NCBI GenBank assembly: GCA_029562645.1
Contig: JAKQUI010000062.1
Span: 62,001 to 126,000, forward strand
Direction of reading: 5' to 3'
Origin: Spirochaetota bacterium
GTDB taxonomy: Bacteria; Spirochaetota; UBA4802; JAKQUI01
DNA length: 64,000 nt
The notes under the pieces were generated by a model. It made no database searches and was not told the origin of the DNA. It worked only from the letters and a program-made list of their open reading frames with translations. This document shows positions 54,623 through 63,282 of this stretch, in pieces. The translations under genes were made by a program, and so were the position numbers. Each line of letters begins with the position of its first letter. The first letter of the stretch is position 1.

Positions 54623-55651
54623 CTACGTCTTCTGCCACTTGAACAGGAGCGAGCCGGCGGCCAGGAAGACGAGCGACATGAGGGCCAACGCGGCGAGGTG
54701 CCAGCGGACGTCGAAGAGGCCCGCGCCGTCGTTCATGATCATGCGCGCGGCGCGGATCATATGGGTGAGCGGAAAGAGGAGCGCGGCCGATTGAACCCAG
54801 GACAGCGCCCCCTCGAGCGAGAACCACACCTCCGAGAGGAACATCATGGGCCAGGAGATGATGTTGAGGACGCCGCCGGCGAACTCCTCGCTGCCGCTGC
54901 GCGCGGCGATCAGCAGGGCGAGCGCGATCATGCTGAAGCCGCCCAGCGCGAAGACGAGCGCCAGGCTGAGGGGGGAGCCGCGCACCGCGAAGCCCTTCAT
55001 GAGCGCAACGCCCGCGAACACGATCGAGGTGGTCAGCAGAATGAGGAACATGCGGGAGACGATCTGCGCGGTGAGAAACTCCCACGGCGAAAGCGGCGTG
55101 ACGCTCATCCGCTTGAGGACGCCGTTCTTGCGGTAGCGCACCACCACGTAGCCGACGCCGAAGAGCGCGCTGAACATCATGTTCATGCCGAGGATGCCGG
55201 GGAAGAGCCACTCGATGTAGGGCACCTCGCGGCCCGCGACCACCTCGCGCCGCAGGCCGGAGTCGCGCGGGTCGGGCGCGCCCAGCGCGATGCGCTCGGC
55301 CACATAGCTGCGCGGCGAGGTGCTGCTGGTCCAGTACACGCCCCGCGCGGGATCGACCAGGAGGTCGATGCGGTGATGGAGCAGCTTCGCCATCGCCGCG
55401 CGCTCGGACTCGAAGGGGATGATGCTAAGATAGCGCGCCTTGCCGAGGCGCTCAGACACCGCGCCGCCCGGCGGGCCGATGAGGCCGACCTTGTATCGGT
55501 CCTGGCCGTTCGCGTCGAAGAGGAGGCCGAAGCCGATGATCACCAGGACGGGGAACAGGATGTTCCAGGCCAGCGACGAGCGGTCGCGCAGGAACTCGCG
55601 GTTGCGCGCTATGAAGAGGATCCAGATGCGCCGCAGCGGTGCCATGGTCAT
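54623..55651 (-). CDS. ABC-2 type transporter permease
   Basis: The 342-residue permease starts in an ATGA overlap with the stop of the ATPase gene. One helix near the N-terminus (LAWNILFPVLVIIGFGLLFD) is followed by a large extracytoplasmic domain, then five helices: LFPGILGMNMMFSALFGVGY, FLILLTTSIVFAGVALM, LALVFALGGFSMIALALLIA, WPMMFLSEVWFSL and LAALALMSLVFLAAGSLLF. This is the ABC-2 exporter plan, as in drug or polysaccharide exporters. Works with the ATPase encoded just before. Substrate unknown. Confidence 0.88.
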   Translation of the reverse strand: MTMAPLRRIWILFIARNREFLRDRSSLAWNILFPVLVIIGFGLLFDANGQDRYKVGLIGPPGGAVSERLGKARYLSIIPFESERAAMAKLLHHRIDLLVDPARGVYWTSSTSPRSYVAERIALGAPDPRDSGLRREVVAGREVPYIEWLFPGILGMNMMFSALFGVGYVVVRYRKNGVLKRMSVTPLSPWEFLTAQIVSRMFLILLTTSIVFAGVALMKGFAVRGSPLSLALVFALGGFSMIALALLIAARSGSEEFAGGVLNIISWPMMFLSEVWFSLEGALSWVQSAALLFPLTHMIRAARMIMNDGAGLFDVRWHLAALALMSLVFLAAGSLLFKWQKT

Positions 55652-56532
55652 GCTCGCAGCTCGTGGCCGGTGAGTGTGAGGAATAGGTCCTCGAGGTTCT
55701 GCGGGCGGACGCTCACCGTGGCGAGGTCGACGCCGCGCTCCATGAGCAGGCGCAGGCATTCGGCGGGATCGTCGGTCTGGATCTCGACGCGCCCGTTGTC
55801 GCGGGAGTGCCGGCAGGGGAGCCGTCCCAGGAGATCGTCGTCGATGGGGCCGCGCAGGGTGATGGAGGCGCCCCCGCAGTGCTCGCGCACGAGGTCGCGC
55901 GGCCGTCCCTGCGCGATGATCCGCCCGCGGTCGATGATGCCGATGACGTCGCAGAGGATCTCCGCCTCCTCCATGTAATGCGTGGTGAGCACGATCGTGG
56001 TCCCGCGCGCGGTGATGTCGCGCACGATGTCCCACAGGTGCCGCCGCGCCTGCGGGTCCAGTCCCGTCGTGGGCTCGTCCAAAAAAAGGAGTTCAGGATC
56101 GTTCGCGAGCGCCATCGCCAGGAGCAGGCGCTGCTTCTGCCCGCCGGATATGCGCCGGTTGTCCCGGTCGATGATCTCGTCGAGCCGGCAGGTCTCGACG
56201 AGCCACGGGAGGTCGGCCCGGCGGTCGTAGAGCCCGCGAAAGGTCCGCAGGGTTTCGCCCACCGTCAGGTACTGCGGCAGCTCGGTGTTCTGGAACTGGA
56301 TGCCCACCTCGTTCTTGAACGTTGCGCCGCGGGGCGCGCCCTTGTAAAGGATCTCGCCGGCGGTGGGCGCCAGCACGCCCTCGATCACCTCGACCGCCGT
56401 GGTCTTTCCCGCCCCGTTGGGTCCCAGCAGGCCGAAGCAGGTCCCCGGCGCGAGCGAGAAGCCCACGCCGTCGACGGCCTTCACCTCGGGGAAATATTTT
56501 TTCAGATCGACGATGTCGAGTATGGGCTGCAT
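55648..56532 (-). CDS. ABC transporter ATP-binding protein
   Basis: The 294-residue ATPase has Walker A LLGPNGAGKTT, Q-loop FQNTELPQYL, signature ISGGQKQRL, Walker B LLFLDEPTTGLDP and H-loop LTTHYMEE. The C-terminal tail is the DrrA-type extension common in ABC-2 exporters. It powers the permease encoded right after it. The upstream radical SAM gene is 20 bases off on the same strand, so they may share a message. Confidence 0.92.
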   Translation of the reverse strand: MQPILDIVDLKKYFPEVKAVDGVGFSLAPGTCFGLLGPNGAGKTTAVEVIEGVLAPTAGEILYKGAPRGATFKNEVGIQFQNTELPQYLTVGETLRTFRGLYDRRADLPWLVETCRLDEIIDRDNRRISGGQKQRLLLAMALANDPELLFLDEPTTGLDPQARRHLWDIVRDITARGTTIVLTTHYMEEAEILCDVIGIIDRGRIIAQGRPRDLVREHCGGASITLRGPIDDDLLGRLPCRHSRDNGRVEIQTDDPAECLRLLMERGVDLATVSVRPQNLEDLFLTLTGHELRA

Positions 56533-56551
56533 GGGTCGGCGGCCGGCGCTC

Positions 56552-57688
56552 CTAAATGTAGTTCTTCAGAATCTCCAGAATCGCCTCGTCAACGGAGGCG
56601 TATCGGCTTTTGATCTCGCGCTTGACCGATTCGATCTCGGGATCGCGGTAAAAGTCCTTCACCCCGCGATAACGCCCCAGGCGGCGCCCGATGATGAAAC
56701 TCTCGCGGTCGTCATCGGCCATGCCCAGAAAGGAATCGATGGTCGCCAGCATCGCGTCCTTGTCGTCGGGGAGCGCGCCCTCGACGTCTTCGAGCAGGTT
56801 CATGATGTGATCGGACAGCAGGCGGCTGGTGACGCCCTCGAGGCGTTCGATGAACAGGCGCAGCTCCCGCACGCGCTCCACCTCCGTGGTCACCCGCCAC
56901 GCGCCCTCGCTCATGCAGTCGTACAGGCCCGTTCCCGGAATGGGCACCGTGCTGCGGATGCGTACGAAGGTGGGGTTGATGGCGTTCACGACGCGCGCGG
57001 ATTCGATCGCGTTTTCCTCCATGAGGTCGCGCCCGCCCACCCCGGGCATGTAGTATTCCGAGAGGTCGAACCCGGCCTCGATGGCGTTGCGCCCCGCGAC
57101 GATCTGCTCGTGCGCGGTCACTCCTTTTTTGATGAGCTCCAGGATGCGGTCGGACCCGGACTCCATGCCGATGTGGATGCGCGAGAGGCCGGCCGCGCGC
57201 AGCTCCTTCATCTCGGCGAGCGACTTTTTGGCGACCGTCTTCGCCCGGGCATAGGTGGTGATGCGCTCGAGTCCCGGGAAGCGCTCGTTCGCGCGCGCGA
57301 GGATCGCGACGAGGTCGCCGGTGGCGAGGATGAGCGAATTCGCGTCCTGCAGGAAGAGGCTCTTCATGCCCTGCAGCATCCAGAAGGCGACCTGGCGGTA
57401 ATAGTGCGCGGGGGTCGGGTCCGACGCCATCGCCGTCGCGACGACGGCCTCGGTGATGCGCCCGTTGGCCCCCGGCGCGGCCGCGGCCTCCCGGATGCGT
57501 TGCGCGATCGCGTGGATGCTGTCGATGTCGCGCAGCACCTCGTCCAGCGCGCGCCGCGAGAAGCGCTCGTCCCGGTAGGTGTGGCAGAAGGTGCACTGGT
57601 TCCAGGGGCAGTTCCGGGTCACCCGGAGGAGGATGCTCTGAGCCTCGCTGGGGGGTCGGATGGGGCCGAGTTCGAATTCGTGGTTCAT
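56552..57688 (-). CDS. Radical SAM protein, CX4CX2C type
   Basis: The 378-residue enzyme has RVTRNCPWNQCTFCH, where the cluster cysteines have the spacing CX4CX2C instead of the usual CX3CX2C. The rest is a partial TIM barrel with SAM contacts (FLQDANSLI, RIHIGMESGSDRILEL) and SEYYMPGVGG. These enzymes bind a 4Fe-4S cluster and split S-adenosylmethionine. The C-terminus is helical; no second iron-sulfur domain. The substrate is unknown. It starts near a divergent pair with the gene at 57814. Confidence 0.8.
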   Translation of the reverse strand: MNHEFELGPIRPPSEAQSILLRVTRNCPWNQCTFCHTYRDERFSRRALDEVLRDIDSIHAIAQRIREAAAAPGANGRITEAVVATAMASDPTPAHYYRQVAFWMLQGMKSLFLQDANSLILATGDLVAILARANERFPGLERITTYARAKTVAKKSLAEMKELRAAGLSRIHIGMESGSDRILELIKKGVTAHEQIVAGRNAIEAGFDLSEYYMPGVGGRDLMEENAIESARVVNAINPTFVRIRSTVPIPGTGLYDCMSEGAWRVTTEVERVRELRLFIERLEGVTSRLLSDHIMNLLEDVEGALPDDKDAMLATIDSFLGMADDDRESFIIGRRLGRYRGVKDFYRDPEIESVKREIKSRYASVDEAILEILKNYI

Positions 57689-57813
57689 GCGCTCCTCGTT
57701 GCGTGCCGCCCATCATTATAGCCGGCGGGGCGCCGGCAATCAATTTTTGTATTGCTATTTTTCGCGCCCGCCGGCAGACTCCTGCCACGGCATCGATACG
57801 GAGGGTGGCATCG

Positions 57814-58365
57814 ATGAAAAAACTGACCGTGAAGCAGATTGACAAGGCGATCGCCGGCTTCGTGCCGATCGACGGCGATCGGTACAACGACCTCCTGGCC
57901 GATCTCGTCGCGCGCCAGCCGGTCATCGGCGATTACGTCTTTTCGGTGGACAAGAAGCACCTCAACGAGGACGAGCACTCGTTCATGATGAACTGGACGG
58001 TCTTCATCTGGCGCATCATGTCCGAGTACTACCCGGACATCCCCGTCGTGTCGGAGAGCACCATCGAGATGATGCGCGAGGAGCTCTCGGTGGTCATGGA
58101 GGACGCCGCGAACGCCGCAGCCCCGTCGGAGGTCCACCGGCGCTTCATCAAATCCTGCCGGCAGGAAAACCTCTTCATGCTGATCATCAATGCGCTCATG
58201 AGCGAGCCGACGGACGCGTCGCGCGCGCTCGCGGTGCGCGAGAAGAACAAGCCCGACATCCTCATGCACCTGCGTATCATCATCGACGCGCTCGACCACG
58301 CGAAGGAGCTGGGCGACGACGATTGCGTCGACGCCGACGGATCGACGCACGAGTGCTGTTCGTAG
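57814..58365 (+). CDS. Conserved-looking hypothetical protein
   Basis: Start MKKLTVKQIDKAIAGFVPID follows a GGAGGGT ribosome site; 183 residues. It is acidic, helical and has no signal peptide. A hydrophobic helix (FMMNWTVFIWRIMSEYYPDI) and the Cys-containing end (DDCVDADGSTHECCS) stand out. No family recognised; cytosolic by composition. The C-terminal cysteines might bind a metal. It is divergent from the radical SAM gene, with 125 bases between. Confidence 0.65.
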   Translation: MKKLTVKQIDKAIAGFVPIDGDRYNDLLADLVARQPVIGDYVFSVDKKHLNEDEHSFMMNWTVFIWRIMSEYYPDIPVVSESTIEMMREELSVVMEDAANAAAPSEVHRRFIKSCRQENLFMLIINALMSEPTDASRALAVREKNKPDILMHLRIIIDALDHAKELGDDDCVDADGSTHECCS

Positions 58366-58429
58366 GACGTGCGCGGCTCCCCGGCGCGGCGCGGGACCCT
58401 TTCGCCCCGCGCGGCATCATCAACAAAAA

Positions 58430-58490
58430 GATTTGACAGTAGGGACATGGCAATGCCTTGTCTCTACTGTCAAATCATGTCCCTGCATGC
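58430..58490. repeat. Inverted repeat (REP-like) ahead of lysS
   Basis: Arms 58430-58447 and 58459-58476 (GATTTGACAGTAG.. and ..CTACTGTCAAATC) pair over 18 bases with one G-T pair. The loop holds ggcaatgcc. Right after, atgtccct (58477-58484) can instead pair with agggacat (58441-58448), an alternative hairpin. It lies 34 bases before the lysS start. It could be a REP-like element or a leader structure. Confidence 0.65.
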
Positions 58491-58517
58491 GGACTATTCC
58501 CCCAACGAGGAACCGGA

Positions 58518-59999
58518 ATGAACGCCGAAACATCAGATCTCATCGCCCAGAGAATCGAGAAGGTGAACGCCCTTCGCCAGAAGGGGATCAACCCCTACCC
58601 GGTCCGGTTCGCGCGCACCGCGCTCGCGAAGGAGATCAAGGACACCTTCGTCGACGGAGAAGAGCGGGTCGTTGCCATCGGCGGGCGCATTCGCACGCGG
58701 CGGCTCATGGGCAAGGCGTCGTTCGCGAACATCGAAGACCTCTCGGGAAGCATCCAGATATACGCGAAGCGGGACGACCTGGGCGAGGAGGCCTACGAGC
58801 GCTATACGGGCCTGGATCTCGGCGATATCATCGGCGTGGAGGGAAAGACCTTCCGGACGAAGACCGGCGAGATCAGCGTGCACGTCACGTCGTGTGCGCT
58901 CCTGGCGAAGTGCATCAACCCGCTTCCCGTCGTGAAGGAGAAGGACGGCGTTCTCTTCGACGAGTTCGCCGACAAGGAGCTGCGCTACCGGCAGCGCTAC
59001 GTGGACCTCATCGTGACGCCCAAGTCGCGGCAGGATTTCATCCTGCGCAGCCGCATCATCGCCGGGATACGGAGCTATCTCGCCGAGCGCGGCTTCCTCG
59101 AGGTGGAGACGCCCATGATGCAGGCGATCCCCGGCGGCGCGGCGGCGCGGCCCTTCATTACGCACCACAATGCGCTCGACATCGATCTCTACCTCCGCAT
59201 CGCGCCGGAGCTCTACCTCAAGCGCCTCATCGTGGGCGGCTTCGAGAAGGTCTTCGAGCTCAATCGCAACTTCCGCAACGAGGGGATCTCCACCAAGCAC
59301 AATCCCGAATTCACCATGATGGAGCTCTATCAGGCGTACGCCGATTACCACGACATGATGGCCATCACCGAGGGGATGATCTCCACGCTCGCGCAGGACC
59401 TGCTGGGGACCATGCGCATCGACTACCAGGGGAGCACCGTGGACCTTACGCCGCCCTGGGAGCGCATCACCTTCGTCAATATCATCAAAAAATACACCGG
59501 CATCGATTTCGAAACCATCACGACCGTCGAGGCCGCGCGCGCGGCGGCGGAGTCCGTGGGCCTGCACCCGGACACGGACCTCTCGATCTGGAAGATCGCC
59601 AACGAGATCTTCGAGGAGCGCGTGGAGGACAAGCTCATCCAGCCGGTCTTCGTGATGGACTATCCCAAGGAGCTCTCGCCGCTGGCGAAATCGCGCGAGG
59701 ACAATTCGGCGCTCGTGGAGCGCTTCGAGCCCTACATCGTGGGGCGCGAGATCGGCAACGCCTTCTCGGAGCTCAACGATCCGTTCGACCAGCGCGCGCG
59801 CTTCGAGGAGCAGGTGCGCTTGCGCGAGGCGGGCGACGACGAGGCGCAGATGATGGACACGGACTACATCAACGCCCTCGAGTACGGCATGCCGCCCGCC
59901 GGGGGCCTGGGCATCGGCATCGACCGCCTGGTGATGCTCTTCGTGAACACCGCGTCGATCAAGGACACCATCCTTTTTCCGCTCCTGCGGCCGGAATAG
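58518..59999 (+). CDS. lysS: Lysyl-tRNA synthetase, class II
   Basis: Start [20 protein letters not shown] gives 493 residues, typical for LysS. The OB-fold anticodon domain is at about 60-150 ([18 protein letters not shown]). Class II motif 2 has [13 protein letters not shown], and motif 3 is [12 protein letters not shown]. It charges tRNA-Lys with ATP. A frame 20 codons upstream is not family sequence and runs into the inverted repeat. The barrel protein gene follows after 56 bases on the same strand. Confidence 0.97.
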   Translation: MNAETSDLIAQRIEKVNALRQKGINPYPVRFARTALAKEIKDTFVDGEERVVAIGGRIRTRRLMGKASFANIEDLSGSIQIYAKRDDLGEEAYERYTGLDLGDIIGVEGKTFRTKTGEISVHVTSCALLAKCINPLPVVKEKDGVLFDEFADKELRYRQRYVDLIVTPKSRQDFILRSRIIAGIRSYLAERGFLEVETPMMQAIPGGAAARPFITHHNALDIDLYLRIAPELYLKRLIVGGFEKVFELNRNFRNEGISTKHNPEFTMMELYQAYADYHDMMAITEGMISTLAQDLLGTMRIDYQGSTVDLTPPWERITFVNIIKKYTGIDFETITTVEAARAAAESVGLHPDTDLSIWKIANEIFEERVEDKLIQPVFVMDYPKELSPLAKSREDNSALVERFEPYIVGREIGNAFSELNDPFDQRARFEEQVRLREAGDDEAQMMDTDYINALEYGMPPAGGLGIGIDRLVMLFVNTASIKDTILFPLLRPE

Positions 60000-60055
60000 G
60001 CGCGGCCGGGCGTGGGGGTATGCGCAACAAAAAAACACGGACGCGGGGAGGCGCG

Positions 60056-60622
60056 ATGAGGGCGGTGCGGATTCTGTCGTGGGGCGCGTGCGCCCTGTTT
60101 CTGCTCGCGGCGCAGGCGACCGCCGCGCATGCCGGCGCCGTCTCGGGACGGCTGGGCGCGTGGGATTTCATCAACGATGACGTGCGCAACCGCTATCGCG
60201 TGGCGCCTGCGGCCATGATCGCCTACACCTTTATGGACAAGTCGCTCATGAGCGTTGAGATCGCCTCGGGGCTGGTCTACACCTCGATCAATTACCGCAC
60301 GTACCGCTACAACTTCTATCTCGTCCCCACGACGGTGTCGTATCTGGTGAACATCACCGGCGAGCGGCTGCCGGTGATCCCCTACTTCGGCGCGGGGCTG
60401 GGGTGCTACTACAAGCGCGACGACAATACCACGCTGCGCCGCTCCTATTCCTACACCACCTACGGCTACAGCTTCATCGCCGGGTTCAAGCTCCCGCTGG
60501 AGACCGGGCTGTTCTTCTACGCCGACCTGCGCTATCACCTCATCCAGGCGCACGAGCCAACGGAGGCGAACCTCAGCGGAGTATCCACCGCCCTGGGCGC
60601 GGGGTACAGCTTCGAGTGGTGA
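60056..60622 (+). CDS. Small outer-membrane beta-barrel protein
   Basis: The 188-residue protein has a signal peptide (LFLLAAQATAAHAG) and alternating aromatic strands typical of an 8-stranded barrel: VAPAAMIAYTFM, EIASGLVYTSINYRTYRYNF, IPYFGAGLGCYYKRDD, GYSFIAGFKLPL and FFYADLRYHLI. It ends with the aromatic residues FEW, common for outer-membrane insertion. A GGGGAGGC ribosome site is present. Ligand and role are unknown. RadA follows 43 bases on. Confidence 0.7.
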   Translation: MRAVRILSWGACALFLLAAQATAAHAGAVSGRLGAWDFINDDVRNRYRVAPAAMIAYTFMDKSLMSVEIASGLVYTSINYRTYRYNFYLVPTTVSYLVNITGERLPVIPYFGAGLGCYYKRDDNTTLRRSYSYTTYGYSFIAGFKLPLETGLFFYADLRYHLIQAHEPTEANLSGVSTALGAGYSFEW

Positions 60623-60665
60623 TGGCGCCCCGCCGGGGCGCTGGCGCGGTGGACGATACTAATCA

Positions 60666-62000
60666 ATGGCGAAAAAAGAACCGACTTATCTGTGCAACTC
60701 CTGCGGCAGGGAGTTCGTGAAGTGGCAGGGCCGTTGCCCGCAATGCGGCGACTGGAACACCATCATCGAGCGCCCGGCACACGCGCCCGCGGAACGGCGT
60801 CGCGCGCTCCCGCAGGCGACGGCGCTCTCGGCCGTGTCCTATGCCGGCCTGGAGCGGCTGCGCACGGGGCTCGGCGAGTTCGACCTGGTGTGCGGCGGGG
60901 GGATCGTTCCCGGCTCGGTGGTCCTCGTCGGGGGCGAGCCGGGGATCGGCAAGTCGACGCTCGCGCTGCAGATCGCCGCGTCGCTGCCGTCGCTCTACGT
61001 CTCCGGCGAGGAGTCGCCCGTGCAGATCCGCCTGCGCGCCGAGCGGTTGGGCATCGCGGTGGACGGCATCCAGCTGACCACCGCCACCGACGCCGACGAG
61101 ATCGCCGCGCTCGCGGAGGCGCAGCGGCCCGCCTGCATCCTCGTCGATTCCATCCAGACGGTCACGGTGTCGTCGGCCCCGGGCATCGCCGGGTCGGTGA
61201 GCCAGATCCGCGAGTCCGCGCAACGCCTGGTCGAGTGCGCGAAATCGATCGGCATCCCGCTGGTTCTCATCGGGCACATCACCAAGGACGGGGGCATCGC
61301 CGGGCCCAAGCTCCTGGAGCACATCGTGGACACGGTGCTCTACTTCGAGGGCGATTTCACGCGCGAGTACCGGGTCCTGCGCGCATTCAAGAACCGCTTC
61401 GGCTCCGTCAACGAGATCGGGCTCTTCGCGATGACCGCACAGGGGCTGAAGGAGGTGGACGACAAGAACAGCCTCTTCACCAACCCCTATGCGGCGGCCG
61501 CCCCGGGGAGCGCGGTCGCGGCGGCCGTGACGGGCACGCGCACCGTGCTCTTCGAGGTCCAGTCGCTGGTGACCGCGAGCGCCTTCTCCAATCCGCGCCG
61601 CATGGCCGACGGCTTCGACCTGAACCGGCTGGTGCTCATCGTCGCCGTGCTGGAGAAGTTCGCGCTGCTCAAGCTGGGCTCCTTCGACGTCTTCGTGAAC
61701 ATCGCGGGGGGCTTTAGCGTCGACGACACCTCCGCCGATCTCGCGGTCGCGGCGGCCATCGCATCGAGCCTCAAAAACCGCCCGCTGGACGCGCGGATGG
61801 CCTTTCTGGCGGAGATCTCGCTCTCCGGGGAGCTGCGTCCGGTCGCGCAATGCCGCCGCCGCGTGCAGGAGCTCGAGCGCTCGGGATTCCGCGCCGCGGT
61901 CCTCTCGAAAAAGGACGCCGCGTCGATGGCCGACCTCGCGCTCTCCCTCGAGCTCGTGGGGCTCGAGACCATCGCAGAGGCGCTGGACCGCGTTTTTTAA
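60666..62000 (+). CDS. radA: DNA repair protein RadA
   Basis: The 444-residue protein has a four-Cys zinc finger (CNSCGREFVKWQGRCPQCG), the RecA-like ATPase with Walker A GGEPGIGKSTLALQ, the KNRFGS motif special to RadA, and a C-terminal Lon-protease-like domain (SVDDTSADLAVAAAIA, DARMAFLAEISLSGELRPV). It helps branch migration in recombination. Complete and of usual length. The gap to the previous gene is small and no strong ribosome site is seen. Confidence 0.97.
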   Translation: MAKKEPTYLCNSCGREFVKWQGRCPQCGDWNTIIERPAHAPAERRRALPQATALSAVSYAGLERLRTGLGEFDLVCGGGIVPGSVVLVGGEPGIGKSTLALQIAASLPSLYVSGEESPVQIRLRAERLGIAVDGIQLTTATDADEIAALAEAQRPACILVDSIQTVTVSSAPGIAGSVSQIRESAQRLVECAKSIGIPLVLIGHITKDGGIAGPKLLEHIVDTVLYFEGDFTREYRVLRAFKNRFGSVNEIGLFAMTAQGLKEVDDKNSLFTNPYAAAAPGSAVAAAVTGTRTVLFEVQSLVTASAFSNPRRMADGFDLNRLVLIVAVLEKFALLKLGSFDVFVNIAGGFSVDDTSADLAVAAAIASSLKNRPLDARMAFLAEISLSGELRPVAQCRRRVQELERSGFRAAVLSKKDAASMADLALSLELVGLETIAEALDRVF

Positions 62001-62095
62001 AAAAAGGGTTGCGGTGTCGCGAAATCGCGGCGGAGAATGGACCGCAACGGCGCGCGCGGTGGCGCGCCACAGTACAATTGAACGAACACGACACG

Positions 62096-63091
62096 ATGCG
62101 TTATCGAATCAAAAACTATCACGGCAAAATGAAGCTCAAGTACGGTGAGAAGCTTCAGGTGCGCAAGAAGAAGATGGGGAAGTGGTGGGACCGCTTTCGC
62201 GAGAAGGGTCACGAGAAGATGACCATCATGTTCATCCCCCACAACGAGAAGAAGATCTTTACGTTTCAGATATCGAAGTTCTTCATCCTCTTTTTCGTGC
62301 TGCTGTTCATGGTGGTGCTGGCCACCTCGTCCTATGCGGTGATCAAGAACGCCAGCATCAAGCGCGAGGAGCGGCGGCTGCTGTCCAACTACAAGGACGT
62401 GCGCTCCATCCTGCTGCGTTTCGAGAAGAGCACCAATAGCATCCAGCGTCACATGGACGACATGAAGCCGGAGATCGAGGAGCTCTACGCGCTCGCCTCG
62501 GGAAACGAGGGGAGGGTGCGCGGCATTTGGAAGAGCATCGAGCTTCCGGCGCCCGCGGGCGACGAGGCCAAGCTGCGCGGGATCCTGCCCGACGAGATCT
62601 ACGCCCTCAAGGACCTGCAAAAGGACATCGTGGCCACCACCAATACGGTGAAGGTGGTGAAAAACTTCATCGACGTGCGCACCAAGGTAATCAACGAGAC
62701 GCCGTCGATCGTGCCCAACGTGGGGCACATCACCTCGCTGTTCGGATGGCGGCGCTCGCCCTTCGGCTTCGGGCGCGACTGGCACGCGGGGATCGACATC
62801 GCCGGGCCGCACGGCTCGGACATCCGCGCCACCGCGCCGGGCAAGGTGGTGGTCGCCGGGTGGAGCGGCGGCTACGGCTACCTGGTGCACATTCGCCACA
62901 AGTACGGCTTCGAGACGCTCTATGGCCATTGTTCCGAGATCCTGGTAAAAGAGGGCGACGCGGTCAAGAAGGGGCAGGTGGTGGCCAAGGTGGGCCAGAC
63001 CGGCTCGGCGACCGGAAACCATTGCCATTACGAGGTCCGTCTGGGCAATATCGCCATCAACCCCTATCCCTATATGCGTAAGGTCTGGTAG
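62096..63091 (+). CDS. M23-family peptidoglycan endopeptidase (membrane-anchored)
   Basis: Start MRYRIKNYHGKMKLKYGEKL gives 331 residues; an ATG 11 codons later is possible. A basic N-terminus precedes one membrane segment (FFILFFVLLFMVVLATSSYAV), then a coiled-coil part. The C-terminal M23 domain (about 205-325) has HAGIDIAGPHGSDI (metal His and Asp), LYGHCSEI and HCHYEVRL (HxH). LytM-type enzymes cut peptide bridges. All metal ligands I can see are present, so it should be active. It sits between radA and a SprA-like gene. Confidence 0.88.
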   Translation: MRYRIKNYHGKMKLKYGEKLQVRKKKMGKWWDRFREKGHEKMTIMFIPHNEKKIFTFQISKFFILFFVLLFMVVLATSSYAVIKNASIKREERRLLSNYKDVRSILLRFEKSTNSIQRHMDDMKPEIEELYALASGNEGRVRGIWKSIELPAPAGDEAKLRGILPDEIYALKDLQKDIVATTNTVKVVKNFIDVRTKVINETPSIVPNVGHITSLFGWRRSPFGFGRDWHAGIDIAGPHGSDIRATAPGKVVVAGWSGGYGYLVHIRHKYGFETLYGHCSEILVKEGDAVKKGQVVAKVGQTGSATGNHCHYEVRLGNIAINPYPYMRKVW

Positions 63092-63136
63092 GGCGCCGGT
63101 TTCCCCGCCCGCCCGCTTCGCGAAATTTCTGTTCAC

Positions 63137-63158
63137 ATACGGCGCGCCCGCGCCGTAT
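63137..63158. repeat. GC-rich hairpin without T-run
   Basis: Arms ATACGGCGC (63137-63145) and GCGCCGTAT (63150-63158) form a perfect 9-base-pair stem with a four-base loop, 46 bases after the M23 stop. No T-run follows, so it may be a weak terminator or a message-stabilising hairpin. Confidence 0.5.
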
Positions 63159-63208
63159 TATTCGTGTATGCGCATCGCGGAAATAATCTCATGTGCGGCA
63201 TATCCGTC

Positions 63209-63237
63209 TTGACTTTTCTCCGCGCGAGGGCGCTACT
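63209..63237 (+). promoter_or_regulatory. Possible promoter of the SprA-like gene
   Basis: TTGACT (63209-63214) and GCTACT (63232-63237) are 17 bases apart; the -10 is weak. The ATG is at 63283. Confidence 0.4.
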
Positions 63238-63282
63238 CCGTGGCAGGCCCGCGTTTCACGGTAGCGCGATACGATACTTCAC

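Noticed and set aside
58533-60038. 501-codon frame antisense to lysS, and a 729-codon plus-strand frame starting at 58433
   Set aside because: Both overlap lysS, which has complete class II motifs.
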